Assembly (NCBI RefSeq): GCF_014193895.1
Contig: NZ_BLZR01000001.1
Location: forward strand, 2,232,001-2,296,000
Length of the DNA stretch: 64,000 bases
From: Clostridium fungisolvens
Lineage (GTDB): Bacteria > Bacillota > Clostridia > Clostridiales > Clostridiaceae
Direction of reading: 5' to 3'
In this document: one piece after another, positions 25,425 to 34,187 of the stretch
Numbering within the stretch: position 1 is the stretch's first letter
How the letters are laid out: each line of letters begins with the position of its first letter
Notes under the pieces: generated by a model
Database searches by the model: none
Seen by the model: the letters and a program-made list of their open reading frames with translations, nothing else
Told to the model about the DNA's origin: nothing
Position numbers and translations under genes: made by a program

Positions 25425-27335
25425 ATGAGGGAAATATTATTAGCTGAAAGTGCTGGATTTTGTTTTGGTGTTAAAAGAGCTGTTGACGAAACTCTAAAAG
25501 TTCAAAAGCAGTATAATAAGAAAATTTTTACAATAGGGCCTTTAATACATAATAACGATGTTGTTAAGATGTTAGAAAATAATAATATTTTTGCTATTGA
25601 AATCAACGAGATTGATTCCTTAGCTAATGATGATGTTGTTGTAATTCGTTCACATGGAGTTCCTAAATCATTAGTTGATAAATTAAATGAAAAAGGAGTA
25701 ACTGTAGTAAATGCTACGTGCCCATATGTTACTAATATTCAAAAGAAAGTAAATAAATATCATGATGAAGGATACAATATTATCATAGTAGGTGATAAAG
25801 ATCATCCTGAAGTTGTTGGAATTAACGGATGGTGTAATAACGAAGCTTTGGTTACAAAAAGTGGTGAATTCAGTGATAATCTACCTGAAAAAATTTGTAT
25901 AGTTTCTCAAACAACTGAGAAAAAGTCCAACTGGGATAAGGCCTTAAAAGTAGTTAATGAGAAAAGTACTGATGTTCTTTCATTTAATACCATTTGTTCA
26001 GCCACTGATGTAAGGCAAAGAAGTGCTGAAGAAATATCAAAAAAGGTTGATGCAATGATTGTTATTGGCGGAAAAAATAGTTCAAATACAACAAAGTTAT
26101 TTCAAATATGCAGAAGTAACTGTGAAAATACTATTCACATAGAAAATTTAGAAGAATTACCTAAAGAACTACTAAATGATAATTCAATCCGCACCATTGG
26201 AGTAACCGCAGGTGCATCTACGCCTGACTGGATAATTAAGGAGGTTATTGATAAAATGACTATGAATAACAGCGAATATAATGAACAACTAGAACTGATG
26301 GAGAAATCTACAAAAAAGATACACGTAGGTGAAATATTAAAGGGTGAAATTTTATCTATAGTCAAAAACGAGTTAATTGTTGCTATAGACGGATATAAAG
26401 CTGACGGTGTTATACCAAATTCAGAAATCTCAGTTAATGACGGTGTTAAGTCAAAACTATCAGAACATTTTAAGGTTGGAGAATTAGTAGATGCTAAGGT
26501 TTTAAGGCTGCAAAATGAAGAAGGATATGTTGTTTTATCAAGAATTGAACTAGAAAAAGAAAAGGCCTTTGATGAGACCTTAGAAGCTTATAAAAATGGA
26601 AGTATTGTAACTGTAAAAGTAACTGAGGTAGTGAACGGTGGAGTTGTTGCAACTTTTAAAGGTCTTAGAGTATTTATTCCTGCATCTCAGTTAGATATTA
26701 AATATACTGGGGAGTTCGATAATTTTGTTGGTAAGGAAATAGAAGTTAAATTCATTGAAGTTGAAAAAGAAAGACATATCCGAATAGTTGCTTCGAGAAG
26801 AGTATTGTTAGAACAAGAAAAACATCAACGTGAGCAAGATGCTCTAAACTCATTAAATGTAGGTGATGTAGTTGAAGGTACAGTTAAAAGATTCACCAAT
26901 TTTGGTGCATTCGTTGAAGTAAATGGTATTGATGGTTTAGTTCATATATCTGAAATTTCTTGGGGAAAAATAAATAATCCATCAGATGTTTTAAAAGTTG
27001 GTGAAAAAGTTAAAGCTAAAGTTATAGCCTTAGATATTGAAAAGAAAAAAGTATCACTTAGCGTTAAAGCACTAGTTCAAGATCCTTGGATGGAAATTGA
27101 AGAAAAATATCCTGAGGGAAGTATAGTTTTAGGTAAAGTAGCTAGACTAAATGATTTTGGTGCGTTCCTTGAATTAGAACCAGGGGTTGATGGATTAGCA
27201 CATATATCTAAAATATCCTTCAACAAAATTAGTCATCCTTCAGAAGTGTTAAAGGTAGGAGAATTAGTTAAAGCAAGAATCATAAAAGTTGAAAAAGAAA
27301 ATAAACGTATTGGTTTAAGCATCAAAGATGTATAA
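25425..27335 (+). CDS. ispH: fused HMBPP reductase (IspH) and ribosomal protein S1
   Basis: Residues 1 to about 282 are 4-hydroxy-3-methylbut-2-enyl diphosphate reductase, the last step of the MEP isoprenoid pathway. The three [4Fe-4S] cysteines are C13 (GFCFGV), C99 (NATCPYV) and C191 (NTICSATD). Four S1 RNA-binding domains follow at about 300-370, 385-455, 470-545 and 558-630, each recognisable by GxFVEVxGxDGLxHISEIS-like blocks in the last two. This fusion is known in clostridia. It ties an iron-sulfur enzyme to translation on one polypeptide. It lies 4 nt after cmk and ends at a terminator. Confidence 0.95.
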   Translation: MREILLAESAGFCFGVKRAVDETLKVQKQYNKKIFTIGPLIHNNDVVKMLENNNIFAIEINEIDSLANDDVVVIRSHGVPKSLVDKLNEKGVTVVNATCPYVTNIQKKVNKYHDEGYNIIIVGDKDHPEVVGINGWCNNEALVTKSGEFSDNLPEKICIVSQTTEKKSNWDKALKVVNEKSTDVLSFNTICSATDVRQRSAEEISKKVDAMIVIGGKNSSNTTKLFQICRSNCENTIHIENLEELPKELLNDNSIRTIGVTAGASTPDWIIKEVIDKMTMNNSEYNEQLELMEKSTKKIHVGEILKGEILSIVKNELIVAIDGYKADGVIPNSEISVNDGVKSKLSEHFKVGELVDAKVLRLQNEEGYVVLSRIELEKEKAFDETLEAYKNGSIVTVKVTEVVNGGVVATFKGLRVFIPASQLDIKYTGEFDNFVGKEIEVKFIEVEKERHIRIVASRRVLLEQEKHQREQDALNSLNVGDVVEGTVKRFTNFGAFVEVNGIDGLVHISEISWGKINNPSDVLKVGEKVKAKVIALDIEKKKVSLSVKALVQDPWMEIEEKYPEGSIVLGKVARLNDFGAFLELEPGVDGLAHISKISFNKISHPSEVLKVGELVKARIIKVEKENKRIGLSIKDV

Positions 27336-27339
27336 CCTA

Positions 27340-27369
27340 AAAGCAGCAGATAATTCTGTTGCTTTTTTA
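27340..27369 (+). terminator. terminator of the cmk-ispH/rpsA operon
   Basis: AAAGCAGCAG and CTGTTGCTTT form a stem with one G-T pair, followed by TTTT. Confidence 0.75.
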
Positions 27370-27490
27370 CTTTTTAGAGGGTAAAAAACTTTCAACTAGT
27401 TAACCTTGATATTTCAATAGTTTTGTAAGTTTTATGTGTATAAATTAAGATTTAGGCTTAGTTGCCTGCCAAATTTTCCTCATATATATC
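27369..27490 (+). repeat. family 2 repeat, copy lacking the right half
   Basis: GATATTTCAATA within this stretch matches the inverted copy at 56 kb. The element then reaches GCCTGCCAAATTTTCCTCAT, identical to the 23.1 kb copy, but stops before the GGAAAGGCAG arm. It lies 70 nt ahead of the GNAT gene. Confidence 0.5.
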
Positions 27491-27558
27491 TTTAGTTGAT
27501 TTATTTCAAGAACAATATTAAAATAGTATTAGGTAAATAATGTAAAGGACATAATGGT

Positions 27559-28422
27559 ATGTTTAAAATTAAGAGACTTTGTTTTGATAAAAATAGACTA
27601 ATTGACTTATTTGAGTGCTCTAAAAGCTTTAATTCTTTTAATAATAGTTTTATTAAATTCTATAAATCTAAACTGCCAATCTTAAGATTGCTTCTACTTA
27701 GAAATATAAGATTTATATATTTAAACAAGAAAGTTATAGGTTACTTTTGGTTTGAGAAGATATATGAAAGAACTTATTCGATAAAGGATTTTGTAATAAA
27801 TAACACAGCAGGCTTAGCGCAGGTTTTAGAAAAAAGTACAGCTAAATCAGGCTTCTTCACCAAAGGTCTCTTTATATATGAGTGCGAAGATAATACTTTT
27901 AATAATACTATACTTAATACACTTGGTTTTAAAAAATCTGGTGAAACATTGCTTATGGAAAGATCTATAGAAGATAAATATATAGAAAATGTCCCATCTA
28001 ATATCTCATTTAGCTTAATGGAAAATAATAAAGATGAGAACTTAAGGTGTAATTTACAAAATAATATTTTCGAAGATGATAGCAGAATTCCACTAACAAT
28101 TGATGATATATACTATGATCAGTGTCAAGATTATTATTTAGAGAATGCATCGATTTTTATAAAAAGTTATGATGAATATGTGGGGTATGGTCAAATAATA
28201 CTCAATAATGACAGTTATTTCATTGTTAATTTAGGTATTGTAAAAGAACAAAGAGGTAAAGGTTTTAGTACATATCTACTTAATCATTTGATAAATGTTT
28301 GCTATGATAAAGGTATTAAAAGCATATATATTAGAGTTGATCAACAAAATGAAATAGCTAAGAAGCTTTATTTAAACAACGGTTTTAAATTTGTGAACAC
28401 GGTAGGAATTTGGGAGCAATAA
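27559..28422 (+). CDS. GNAT-family N-acetyltransferase, two-domain
   Basis: The 287-residue protein appears to hold two GNAT-like halves. The N-terminal half (about 1-145) is degenerate. The C-terminal half (about 150-287) has the acetyl-CoA motif NLGIVKEQRGKGFSTYLLNHLI and IYIRVDQQNEIAKKLYLNNGFK. The substrate is unknown. The ATG has TAAAGGACATAATGGT ahead, a modest RBS. The stop codon is part of the terminator hairpin that follows. Confidence 0.8.
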   Translation: MFKIKRLCFDKNRLIDLFECSKSFNSFNNSFIKFYKSKLPILRLLLLRNIRFIYLNKKVIGYFWFEKIYERTYSIKDFVINNTAGLAQVLEKSTAKSGFFTKGLFIYECEDNTFNNTILNTLGFKKSGETLLMERSIEDKYIENVPSNISFSLMENNKDENLRCNLQNNIFEDDSRIPLTIDDIYYDQCQDYYLENASIFIKSYDEYVGYGQIILNNDSYFIVNLGIVKEQRGKGFSTYLLNHLINVCYDKGIKSIYIRVDQQNEIAKKLYLNNGFKFVNTVGIWEQ

Positions 28423-28457
28423 AGTAGCAATATTACTACTTTATTGCTCATTTTTTT
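28414..28457 (+). terminator. terminator of the GNAT gene
   Basis: GAGCAATAAAGTAG / CTACTTTATTGCTC is a perfect 14-bp stem with an 8-nt loop, followed by ATTTTTTT. The GNAT stop codon sits in the left arm. The last bases overlap the stop of the minus-strand small gene. Confidence 0.85.
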
Positions 28458-28626
28458 AGAACAGGGATTCTGTTGGAACATAGGACGACTTAGTGTATAA
28501 TACACTGTCAGTTAAATGACTTCGGTAATATGCTCTATCACCTATGTTCCTTGAGTCATTTTCTTTATTTAAGTCTGTTTCCTTAGAGGTGTCATTAGTT
28601 TCTTGATTGCGTTTTAAATCATACAT
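28456..28626 (-). CDS. small polar protein of 56 residues, unknown function
   Basis: This frame begins MYDLKRNQETNDTSKETDLN and ends YVPTESLF. It is polar, rich in Asn, Asp, Ser, Thr and Tyr, and has no membrane segment or Cys. The support is a canonical AGGAGGG exactly 7 nt before the ATG, an uninterrupted frame and a terminator-like stem at its end. I know no homologue. Its RBS lies in the right arm of a hairpin that also looks like the terminator of the upstream aminotransferase gene, so expression may be conditional. Confidence 0.5.
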   Translation of the reverse strand: MYDLKRNQETNDTSKETDLNKENDSRNIGDRAYYRSHLTDSVLYTKSSYVPTESLF

Positions 28627-28628
28627 AA

Positions 28629-28671
28629 AAAATCCCTCCTTATCTATTATTCCAATAAGCAGGGATTTTAT
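28629..28671 (-). terminator. hairpin between the aminotransferase and the small gene; contains the small gene's RBS
   Basis: On the minus strand AAAATCCCT, a G mismatch and CTTAT pair with ATAAG, a G mismatch and AGGGATTTT, followed by TT and then ATG. It reads as a terminator for the aminotransferase gene. Its right arm contains AGGAGGG, the Shine-Dalgarno of the 56-codon gene. Confidence 0.65.
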
Positions 28672-28679
28672 TTATTCAA

Positions 28680-29867
28680 TTAACTTTCTTTATAATATTC
28701 TTTTAAAAGTTTTGATAATCTCTTAATACCTTCCACTATCTTATCCTCAGGCATATTTGAATAATTTAGTCTCAGATAATTAGTATGGCCTCCACTCGCA
28801 AAAAAAGAACTTCCAGGGACAAAAGCCACATTAAATTTCAAAGCCTCTTCAAGTAACTTTACAGTATCAATATCTTCTCTTAATTCTAACCAAGTAAATA
28901 ACCCACCCTTAGATCGAGTATATTTTATTTCCTTTGGTAAAAATTCGTCCATGCAATCAAACATAAGATTTCTTCTTTTTCTGTATACACTTTTAATCTT
29001 TTCTATATGCTCATCTAAGTTATAGTTATTTAGATAATAAGCAATTATTCTTTGATCTAATGAACTGCATTGAAGGTCAGAACTTTGTTTTAGAGTTACA
29101 TATTTATTAATTACCTTTTCGTCACCAAAAATCCACCCAAGTCTTAGTCCAGGGCAAAAGGTCTTTGAGAAAGTACCGAAATATATAACATATCCATCTG
29201 TATCAAAGCTTTTTATAGGAGGAAGTTTTTCTCCTTCAAGTACAAGTTCACCATAGGGGCTATCCTCTAATACTGGTACTTTATATTTACTAGCTATATC
29301 AGCAAGTTGCTTTCTTCTTTCTAAAGACATAGTTATCCCTGAAGGATTGTGGAAGTCTGGTATGGTATATATAAATTTTGCATTCGGATATAATTTTAAT
29401 TTTTCTTCTAACTCTTCAATAATCATACCATCCTTATCCATAGAAACTTCTACAAATTGTGCTTCATAAACTCTAAAAGCGTTTATAGCACCTAGATAGC
29501 TTGGCTTTTCTACTATAATTACATCATCTTTATCAATAAATAGTTTTCCAGTAAAATCTAGACCTTGTTGGGATCCACTAGTTATTAAAATATTATCAAT
29601 AGTTCCTGTTATTCCGAAAGGCTTAAGTCTTTGCTCAAGTATTGCCTTTCTTAATGGATTGTAGCCCTCGGTAGTACCATATTGAAGAGCTTCATTACCT
29701 TCGTTATTAATTACTTCAGCTGTTAATTTTATTATTTCTTCTTTAGGAAATAACTCAGGTGCTGGTAGCCCTCCAGCAAAAGAAATAATTTCCGGATTCT
29801 CAATCAGTTTTAAAATCTCCCTTATTTCAGAAGTTTTAATGTTACTCGCGCGTTTCGAGAATTTCAT
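28680..29867 (-). CDS. PLP-dependent aminotransferase (LysN/2-aminoadipate-type, MocR-like domain)
   Basis: The 395-residue fold-type I enzyme shows FAGGLPAPELFP, LQYGTTEGYNPLR, TSGSQQGLDFTGK, the PDFHNPSGITMS loop and a catalytic Lys in YFGTFSKTFCPGLRLGW, then LRLNYSNMPE near the end. It has the aminotransferase domain of MocR regulators without the helix-turn-helix, as in 2-aminoadipate or branched and aromatic amino acid aminotransferases. The substrate is not resolved from sequence. The region ahead of the ATG has only GGGGGC as a possible RBS. It is divergent from miaB. Confidence 0.88.
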   Translation of the reverse strand: MKFSKRASNIKTSEIREILKLIENPEIISFAGGLPAPELFPKEEIIKLTAEVINNEGNEALQYGTTEGYNPLRKAILEQRLKPFGITGTIDNILITSGSQQGLDFTGKLFIDKDDVIIVEKPSYLGAINAFRVYEAQFVEVSMDKDGMIIEELEEKLKLYPNAKFIYTIPDFHNPSGITMSLERRKQLADIASKYKVPVLEDSPYGELVLEGEKLPPIKSFDTDGYVIYFGTFSKTFCPGLRLGWIFGDEKVINKYVTLKQSSDLQCSSLDQRIIAYYLNNYNLDEHIEKIKSVYRKRRNLMFDCMDEFLPKEIKYTRSKGGLFTWLELREDIDTVKLLEEALKFNVAFVPGSSFFASGGHTNYLRLNYSNMPEDKIVEGIKRLSKLLKEYYKES

Positions 29868-30103
29868 AAATTATGCCCCCAATTCAATATTAATTTATTA
29901 TTATAATTTGATTATATATAATTATCGGCTAAAACTGAAAACTAAGTCAATAAGTTTTAGTGAATTTGTATTATAAGACCTAAATTAATTGTTTTTTCCA
30001 CAATATATGTAATTAATTTAGTGAAACTTATCTATAAACACTTTAAAAATCTTCACGAATTAAGTATAATATTAAAGAATTGAATAATTGGAGGAATAAA
30101 ATA

Positions 30104-31432
30104 GTGAGTAATGTAATGGATAAATATTATATAGAAACATGGGGCTGTCAGATGAATGAAGAAGATTCTGAGAAGCTTTCAGGTATGCTAAAAAGAATTG
30201 GATATGAACGTACTGAGGAAAAAAACGACGCATCAATCATAATCTTTAATACATGTTGTGTTAGAGAAAATGCTGAAAATAAAGTGTTTGGAAACTTAGG
30301 AGCTCTTAAAGCTCTAAAAGCAAAGAAACCAGAACTTATAATTGCTATTTGTGGATGTATGATGCAACAAAAAGATATGGCAGATACAGTTCTTAGTAAG
30401 TTCCCTTATGTAGATATTATATTTGGAACACATAATGCTTATAAATTCCCTGAATATTTAAATACAGTAAAGCAACAAGGGGTTCAGGTAAAAGAGATCG
30501 TTAATAAAGAAGAGCAAATAGTAGAAGGTATTCCAATAGATAGAAAGAGCGATATAAAAGCTTTTGTTACAATAATGTATGGATGTAATAACTTCTGTAC
30601 CTACTGTGTAGTACCGTATGTAAGAGGACGTGAAAGAAGCAGAAAGCCAGAAGATATTGAAAAAGAAATAAAGGAGCTGGTAGCAGCAGGATATAAGGAA
30701 ATAACCTTACTAGGTCAAAATGTAAATTCCTACGGTAATGGCTTAGAAGAAGAGCTTACATTTGCTGGTCTTTTAAGAAGAATAAATGAAATAGATGGAC
30801 TTGAAAGAGTAAGATTTATGACTTCACATCCAAAGGATCTTACTGAAGATGTTATAATGGCAATAAAAGAATGTGATAAGCTTTGTGAGCAAATACATCT
30901 ACCTGTTCAAAGTGGTTCTTCTAGAGTTCTTAAAGAAATGAATAGAAGTTATACTAAAGAACAATACATTGAATTAGTTAAGAAGATAAAAAAGGAAATA
31001 CCAGATGTTGCTATTTCTACAGATATAATTATTGGTTTCCCAGGAGAAACAGAGGAAGACTTTAATGATACTCTAGATTTAGTAAAAGAAGTAGAATATG
31101 ACTCAGCCTTTACTTTTATATACTCTAGAAGAAAGTATACTCCAGCTGACAGAATGGAAAACCAAATATCAGATGAAGTAAAACATGCTAGATTTAATAA
31201 ATTAGTAGATGCAGTAAATGAAATTATTGCAAAGAAGAACGCTACATATGAAGGAAAGACTGTTGAAGTTCTAGTTGAAGGAACAAGTAAAAATGATGAA
31301 AACAGACTTATGGGAAGAACTAGAAATGGTAAACTTGTTAATTTTGACGGCTGCAAGGAAAGCGTAGGAAAGCTTGTAAATGTTAAAATAACAAAAGCAC
31401 AATCATTCTCTCTTGTAGGTGAAGAAGTATAA
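30104..31432 (+). CDS. miaB: tRNA-2-methylthio-N6-dimethylallyladenosine synthase
   Basis: MiaB adds the 2-methylthio group to i6A37 of tRNAs, downstream of MiaA. The protein keeps the N-terminal cluster cysteines in ETWGCQMNEEDSE, NTCCVRENAENK and ICGCMMQQ, the radical SAM motif YGCNNFCTYCVVPYVRGRERSR, and a C-terminal TRAM domain. GGAGG at 30090-30094 favours the GTG at 30104 (442 residues). An ATG at 30116 also fits, and the in-frame ATG at 30080 precedes the RBS. miaA is 4.7 kb downstream in the same cluster. Confidence 0.93.
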   Translation: MSNVMDKYYIETWGCQMNEEDSEKLSGMLKRIGYERTEEKNDASIIIFNTCCVRENAENKVFGNLGALKALKAKKPELIIAICGCMMQQKDMADTVLSKFPYVDIIFGTHNAYKFPEYLNTVKQQGVQVKEIVNKEEQIVEGIPIDRKSDIKAFVTIMYGCNNFCTYCVVPYVRGRERSRKPEDIEKEIKELVAAGYKEITLLGQNVNSYGNGLEEELTFAGLLRRINEIDGLERVRFMTSHPKDLTEDVIMAIKECDKLCEQIHLPVQSGSSRVLKEMNRSYTKEQYIELVKKIKKEIPDVAISTDIIIGFPGETEEDFNDTLDLVKEVEYDSAFTFIYSRRKYTPADRMENQISDEVKHARFNKLVDAVNEIIAKKNATYEGKTVEVLVEGTSKNDENRLMGRTRNGKLVNFDGCKESVGKLVNVKITKAQSFSLVGEEV

Positions 31433-31433
31433 A

Positions 31434-31458
31434 GCTCTTATTATAAGAGCTTTTTCGT
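31434..31458 (+). terminator. terminator between miaB and mutS
   Basis: AAGCTCTTA and TAAGAGCTT enclose TTA-like loop sequence and run into TTTTC. mutS has its own RBS AAGGAGG 7 nt before its ATG. Confidence 0.7.
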
Positions 31459-31473
31459 TTAAGGAGGTTTACT

Positions 31474-34176
31474 ATGGGATTAACTCCAATGATGCAGCAA
31501 TACATGGAGATAAAAGAAAATTATAAGGATTGCATTCTGTTTTTCAGATTAGGGGACTTCTATGAGATGTTCTTTGAAGACGCAGAAGTTGCAGCTAAAG
31601 AATTAGAGCTTGTTCTTACGGGTAGAGATTGTGGGCTAGAAAGTAGAGCGCCGATGTGTGGGATACCATACCACGCTTCAAATTCGTATATCGGAAGACT
31701 TATAGCCAAAGGGTTTAAGGTAGCTATATGTGAGCAAGTTGAAGATCCAGCACTGGCTAAAGGATTAGTTAAAAGAGATGTTATTAAGATAATTACTCCA
31801 GGTACATACAGTGACTCAAATTACATAGATGAATCAAAGAACAATTATATAATGTGCATATTTGTGGATACTTCAAAGAATACTGTAGGACTCAGTACAA
31901 CTGACATATCTACTGGTGATTTTTTGACTACAAGCTTTCAATATAATGAAAATATTATTTTAGATGAGATATCAAAATTCTCTCCTAAGGAGATAATATT
32001 AAATATACTTGAAAACACAAGTTTAATATCCTCCATAACAGATAGTTGTAATGCTCTGATCACAAGAAAGCCTTTAAACTATTTTGAAGAGGATACAAAT
32101 GATTTATTATCATCTCAATTTGGTGATGAAAAGAAAAAGCTAGACTCATTCTCTTTATATAGTTCTATAGGTTTAATTAAATATGTAATAGATACCCAGA
32201 AGATGGCTTTGAGCAATTTGAATAGAATTGATACCTACTCAATAGTAGATTTTATGACTATAGATACCAATTCAAGAAGAAATCTAGAACTTACAGAAAA
32301 TATTAGAGAGAAGACAAAAAAAGGATCTCTTTTATGGGTATTAGATAAAACCTCAACTGCTATGGGAAGTCGAGAAATCAGAAGATGGATTGACCAGCCT
32401 CTAATAGTAAAATCATTAATTGAAGATAGACTAAGTGGGGTAGAGGAATTACATAATAACCTATATCTAATGGAACAGCTTAAAGAAACATTAAAGGATA
32501 TATACGATATAGAGAGAATCACAGGAAAAATAGCTAACTTTAATGTAAATGCTAAAGACATGATATCCTTGAAGGTATCGCTTCAAAAGATACCAAATTT
32601 GAAGCTGCTACTAAAAGATTGTAACTCATCCATGCTTTCAAGTTTTTATAACAGAATAGACGAGTTAGAAGATGTTAGTGAGTTACTTGATATTTCGATA
32701 GCTGATGAACCTTCTCTTTCTGTAAAGGAAGGGAACATAATAAAAAGTGGTTATTCAATAGAGGTTGATGAGCTAAGACAAGCAAAAATCCATGGTAGAG
32801 AGTGGATTGCTGCCTTAGAAAATCAAGAAAGAGATTTTACGGGCATTAGATCTCTAAAGGTCGGTTATAACAAAGTCTTTGGATATTATATAGAAATATC
32901 TAAAGCAAATTATTCATCTATTCCTGAAGGAAGATATATAAGAAAACAAACTTTAGCAAATGCTGAGAGATTTGTTACTCAAGAGCTTAAAGAAATGGAA
33001 GAAAAGATTCTTGGAGCTGAAGAAAAATTAACAAGTTTAGAGTACAGCATTTTCGTTGAAATAAGAGATAAAATTGAAGCGGAAATAGATAGAATGAAAC
33101 ACACCGCGAAAATAATAGCTGAACTTGATTGTTTATGTTCCTTAGCTAATGTAGCTATTAACAACAATTACGTAAAGCCATTGATTAATGAAGAAGATGT
33201 GATAGATATTAAAGAAGGAAGACATCCGGTTGTAGAACAGGTGATCTCTAAAGGTGAATTTATATCTAATAACACAAAACTGGATGTTAATGATGAACAA
33301 CTGCTGATTATAACTGGACCTAATATGGCAGGTAAATCTACATATATGAGACAGGTAGCCTTAATTACCTTGATGGCTCAAATAGGTTCCTTTGTTCCAG
33401 CATCTTATGCCAATATTTCTGTATGTGATAAGATCTTTACGAGAATCGGAGCATCTGATGATTTAGCTGGTGGAAAGAGTACTTTTATGGTAGAGATGTG
33501 GGAAGTTGCAAATATCTTAAATAACGCTACTAGAAAAAGCTTAGTGCTATTAGATGAAGTAGGAAGAGGTACTAGTACTTATGACGGCTTAAGCATAGCT
33601 TGGTCAGTAATAGAGTACATGACAAAGGATGATAGCTTAAAATGTAAGACATTATTTGCAACTCATTATCATGAACTTACTAGATTAGAAAAAGATATAA
33701 AAGGTGTTAAGAACTTCTCAGTTGCAGTTAAAGAAGTAAATAACACAATAATATTCCTAAGGAAGATAGTTGAAGGCGGAGCCGATCAATCCTATGGTAT
33801 TGAAGTTGCAAAACTTGCAGGGCTTCCAAATAGGGTTATAGATAGAGCTAAAGAGATATTATCTTCTCTTGAGGATAATAAAATTCATGATAAACTTGAT
33901 GGGGTAGCTGCAAGTAATAATGATACATCTAAAGGTGATGCGTCAGAAGTAGCTGTAGATATAATTAAAGAGTCTGCAAATGCACATATTAAAACTGGTA
34001 AAGGTAAAAAGCAAAAAGAAGATTCCTTTGAACCACAGATGCAGCTGAACTTTACCGACATAGAAAAGGAAACTTTGTTAAAATCAATAGCTTCAATGGA
34101 TATTATGTCTATGACACCATTAGAAACAATGAATAAATTGTATGATTTGGTGAAAAGAGCTAAGGAGCTATTATAG
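31474..34176 (+). CDS. mutS: DNA mismatch repair ATPase MutS
   Basis: MutS recognises base mismatches and small loops. The 900-residue protein has the mismatch-binding motif GDFYEMFFEDA near residue 30, the connector and lever domains, and the ATPase with Walker A TGPNMAGKSTYMRQ at about 614-627. It also has the DDLAGGKSTFMVEM signature, Walker B LVLLDEVGRGTST and ATHYHELT. A C-terminal helix-turn-helix region follows (LASM-like TPLETMNKLYDLVKRAKEL). mutL begins 11 nt later. Confidence 0.97.
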   Translation: MGLTPMMQQYMEIKENYKDCILFFRLGDFYEMFFEDAEVAAKELELVLTGRDCGLESRAPMCGIPYHASNSYIGRLIAKGFKVAICEQVEDPALAKGLVKRDVIKIITPGTYSDSNYIDESKNNYIMCIFVDTSKNTVGLSTTDISTGDFLTTSFQYNENIILDEISKFSPKEIILNILENTSLISSITDSCNALITRKPLNYFEEDTNDLLSSQFGDEKKKLDSFSLYSSIGLIKYVIDTQKMALSNLNRIDTYSIVDFMTIDTNSRRNLELTENIREKTKKGSLLWVLDKTSTAMGSREIRRWIDQPLIVKSLIEDRLSGVEELHNNLYLMEQLKETLKDIYDIERITGKIANFNVNAKDMISLKVSLQKIPNLKLLLKDCNSSMLSSFYNRIDELEDVSELLDISIADEPSLSVKEGNIIKSGYSIEVDELRQAKIHGREWIAALENQERDFTGIRSLKVGYNKVFGYYIEISKANYSSIPEGRYIRKQTLANAERFVTQELKEMEEKILGAEEKLTSLEYSIFVEIRDKIEAEIDRMKHTAKIIAELDCLCSLANVAINNNYVKPLINEEDVIDIKEGRHPVVEQVISKGEFISNNTKLDVNDEQLLIITGPNMAGKSTYMRQVALITLMAQIGSFVPASYANISVCDKIFTRIGASDDLAGGKSTFMVEMWEVANILNNATRKSLVLLDEVGRGTSTYDGLSIAWSVIEYMTKDDSLKCKTLFATHYHELTRLEKDIKGVKNFSVAVKEVNNTIIFLRKIVEGGADQSYGIEVAKLAGLPNRVIDRAKEILSSLEDNKIHDKLDGVAASNNDTSKGDASEVAVDIIKESANAHIKTGKGKKQKEDSFEPQMQLNFTDIEKETLLKSIASMDIMSMTPLETMNKLYDLVKRAKELL

Positions 34177-34187
34177 GTGGTGATAAT

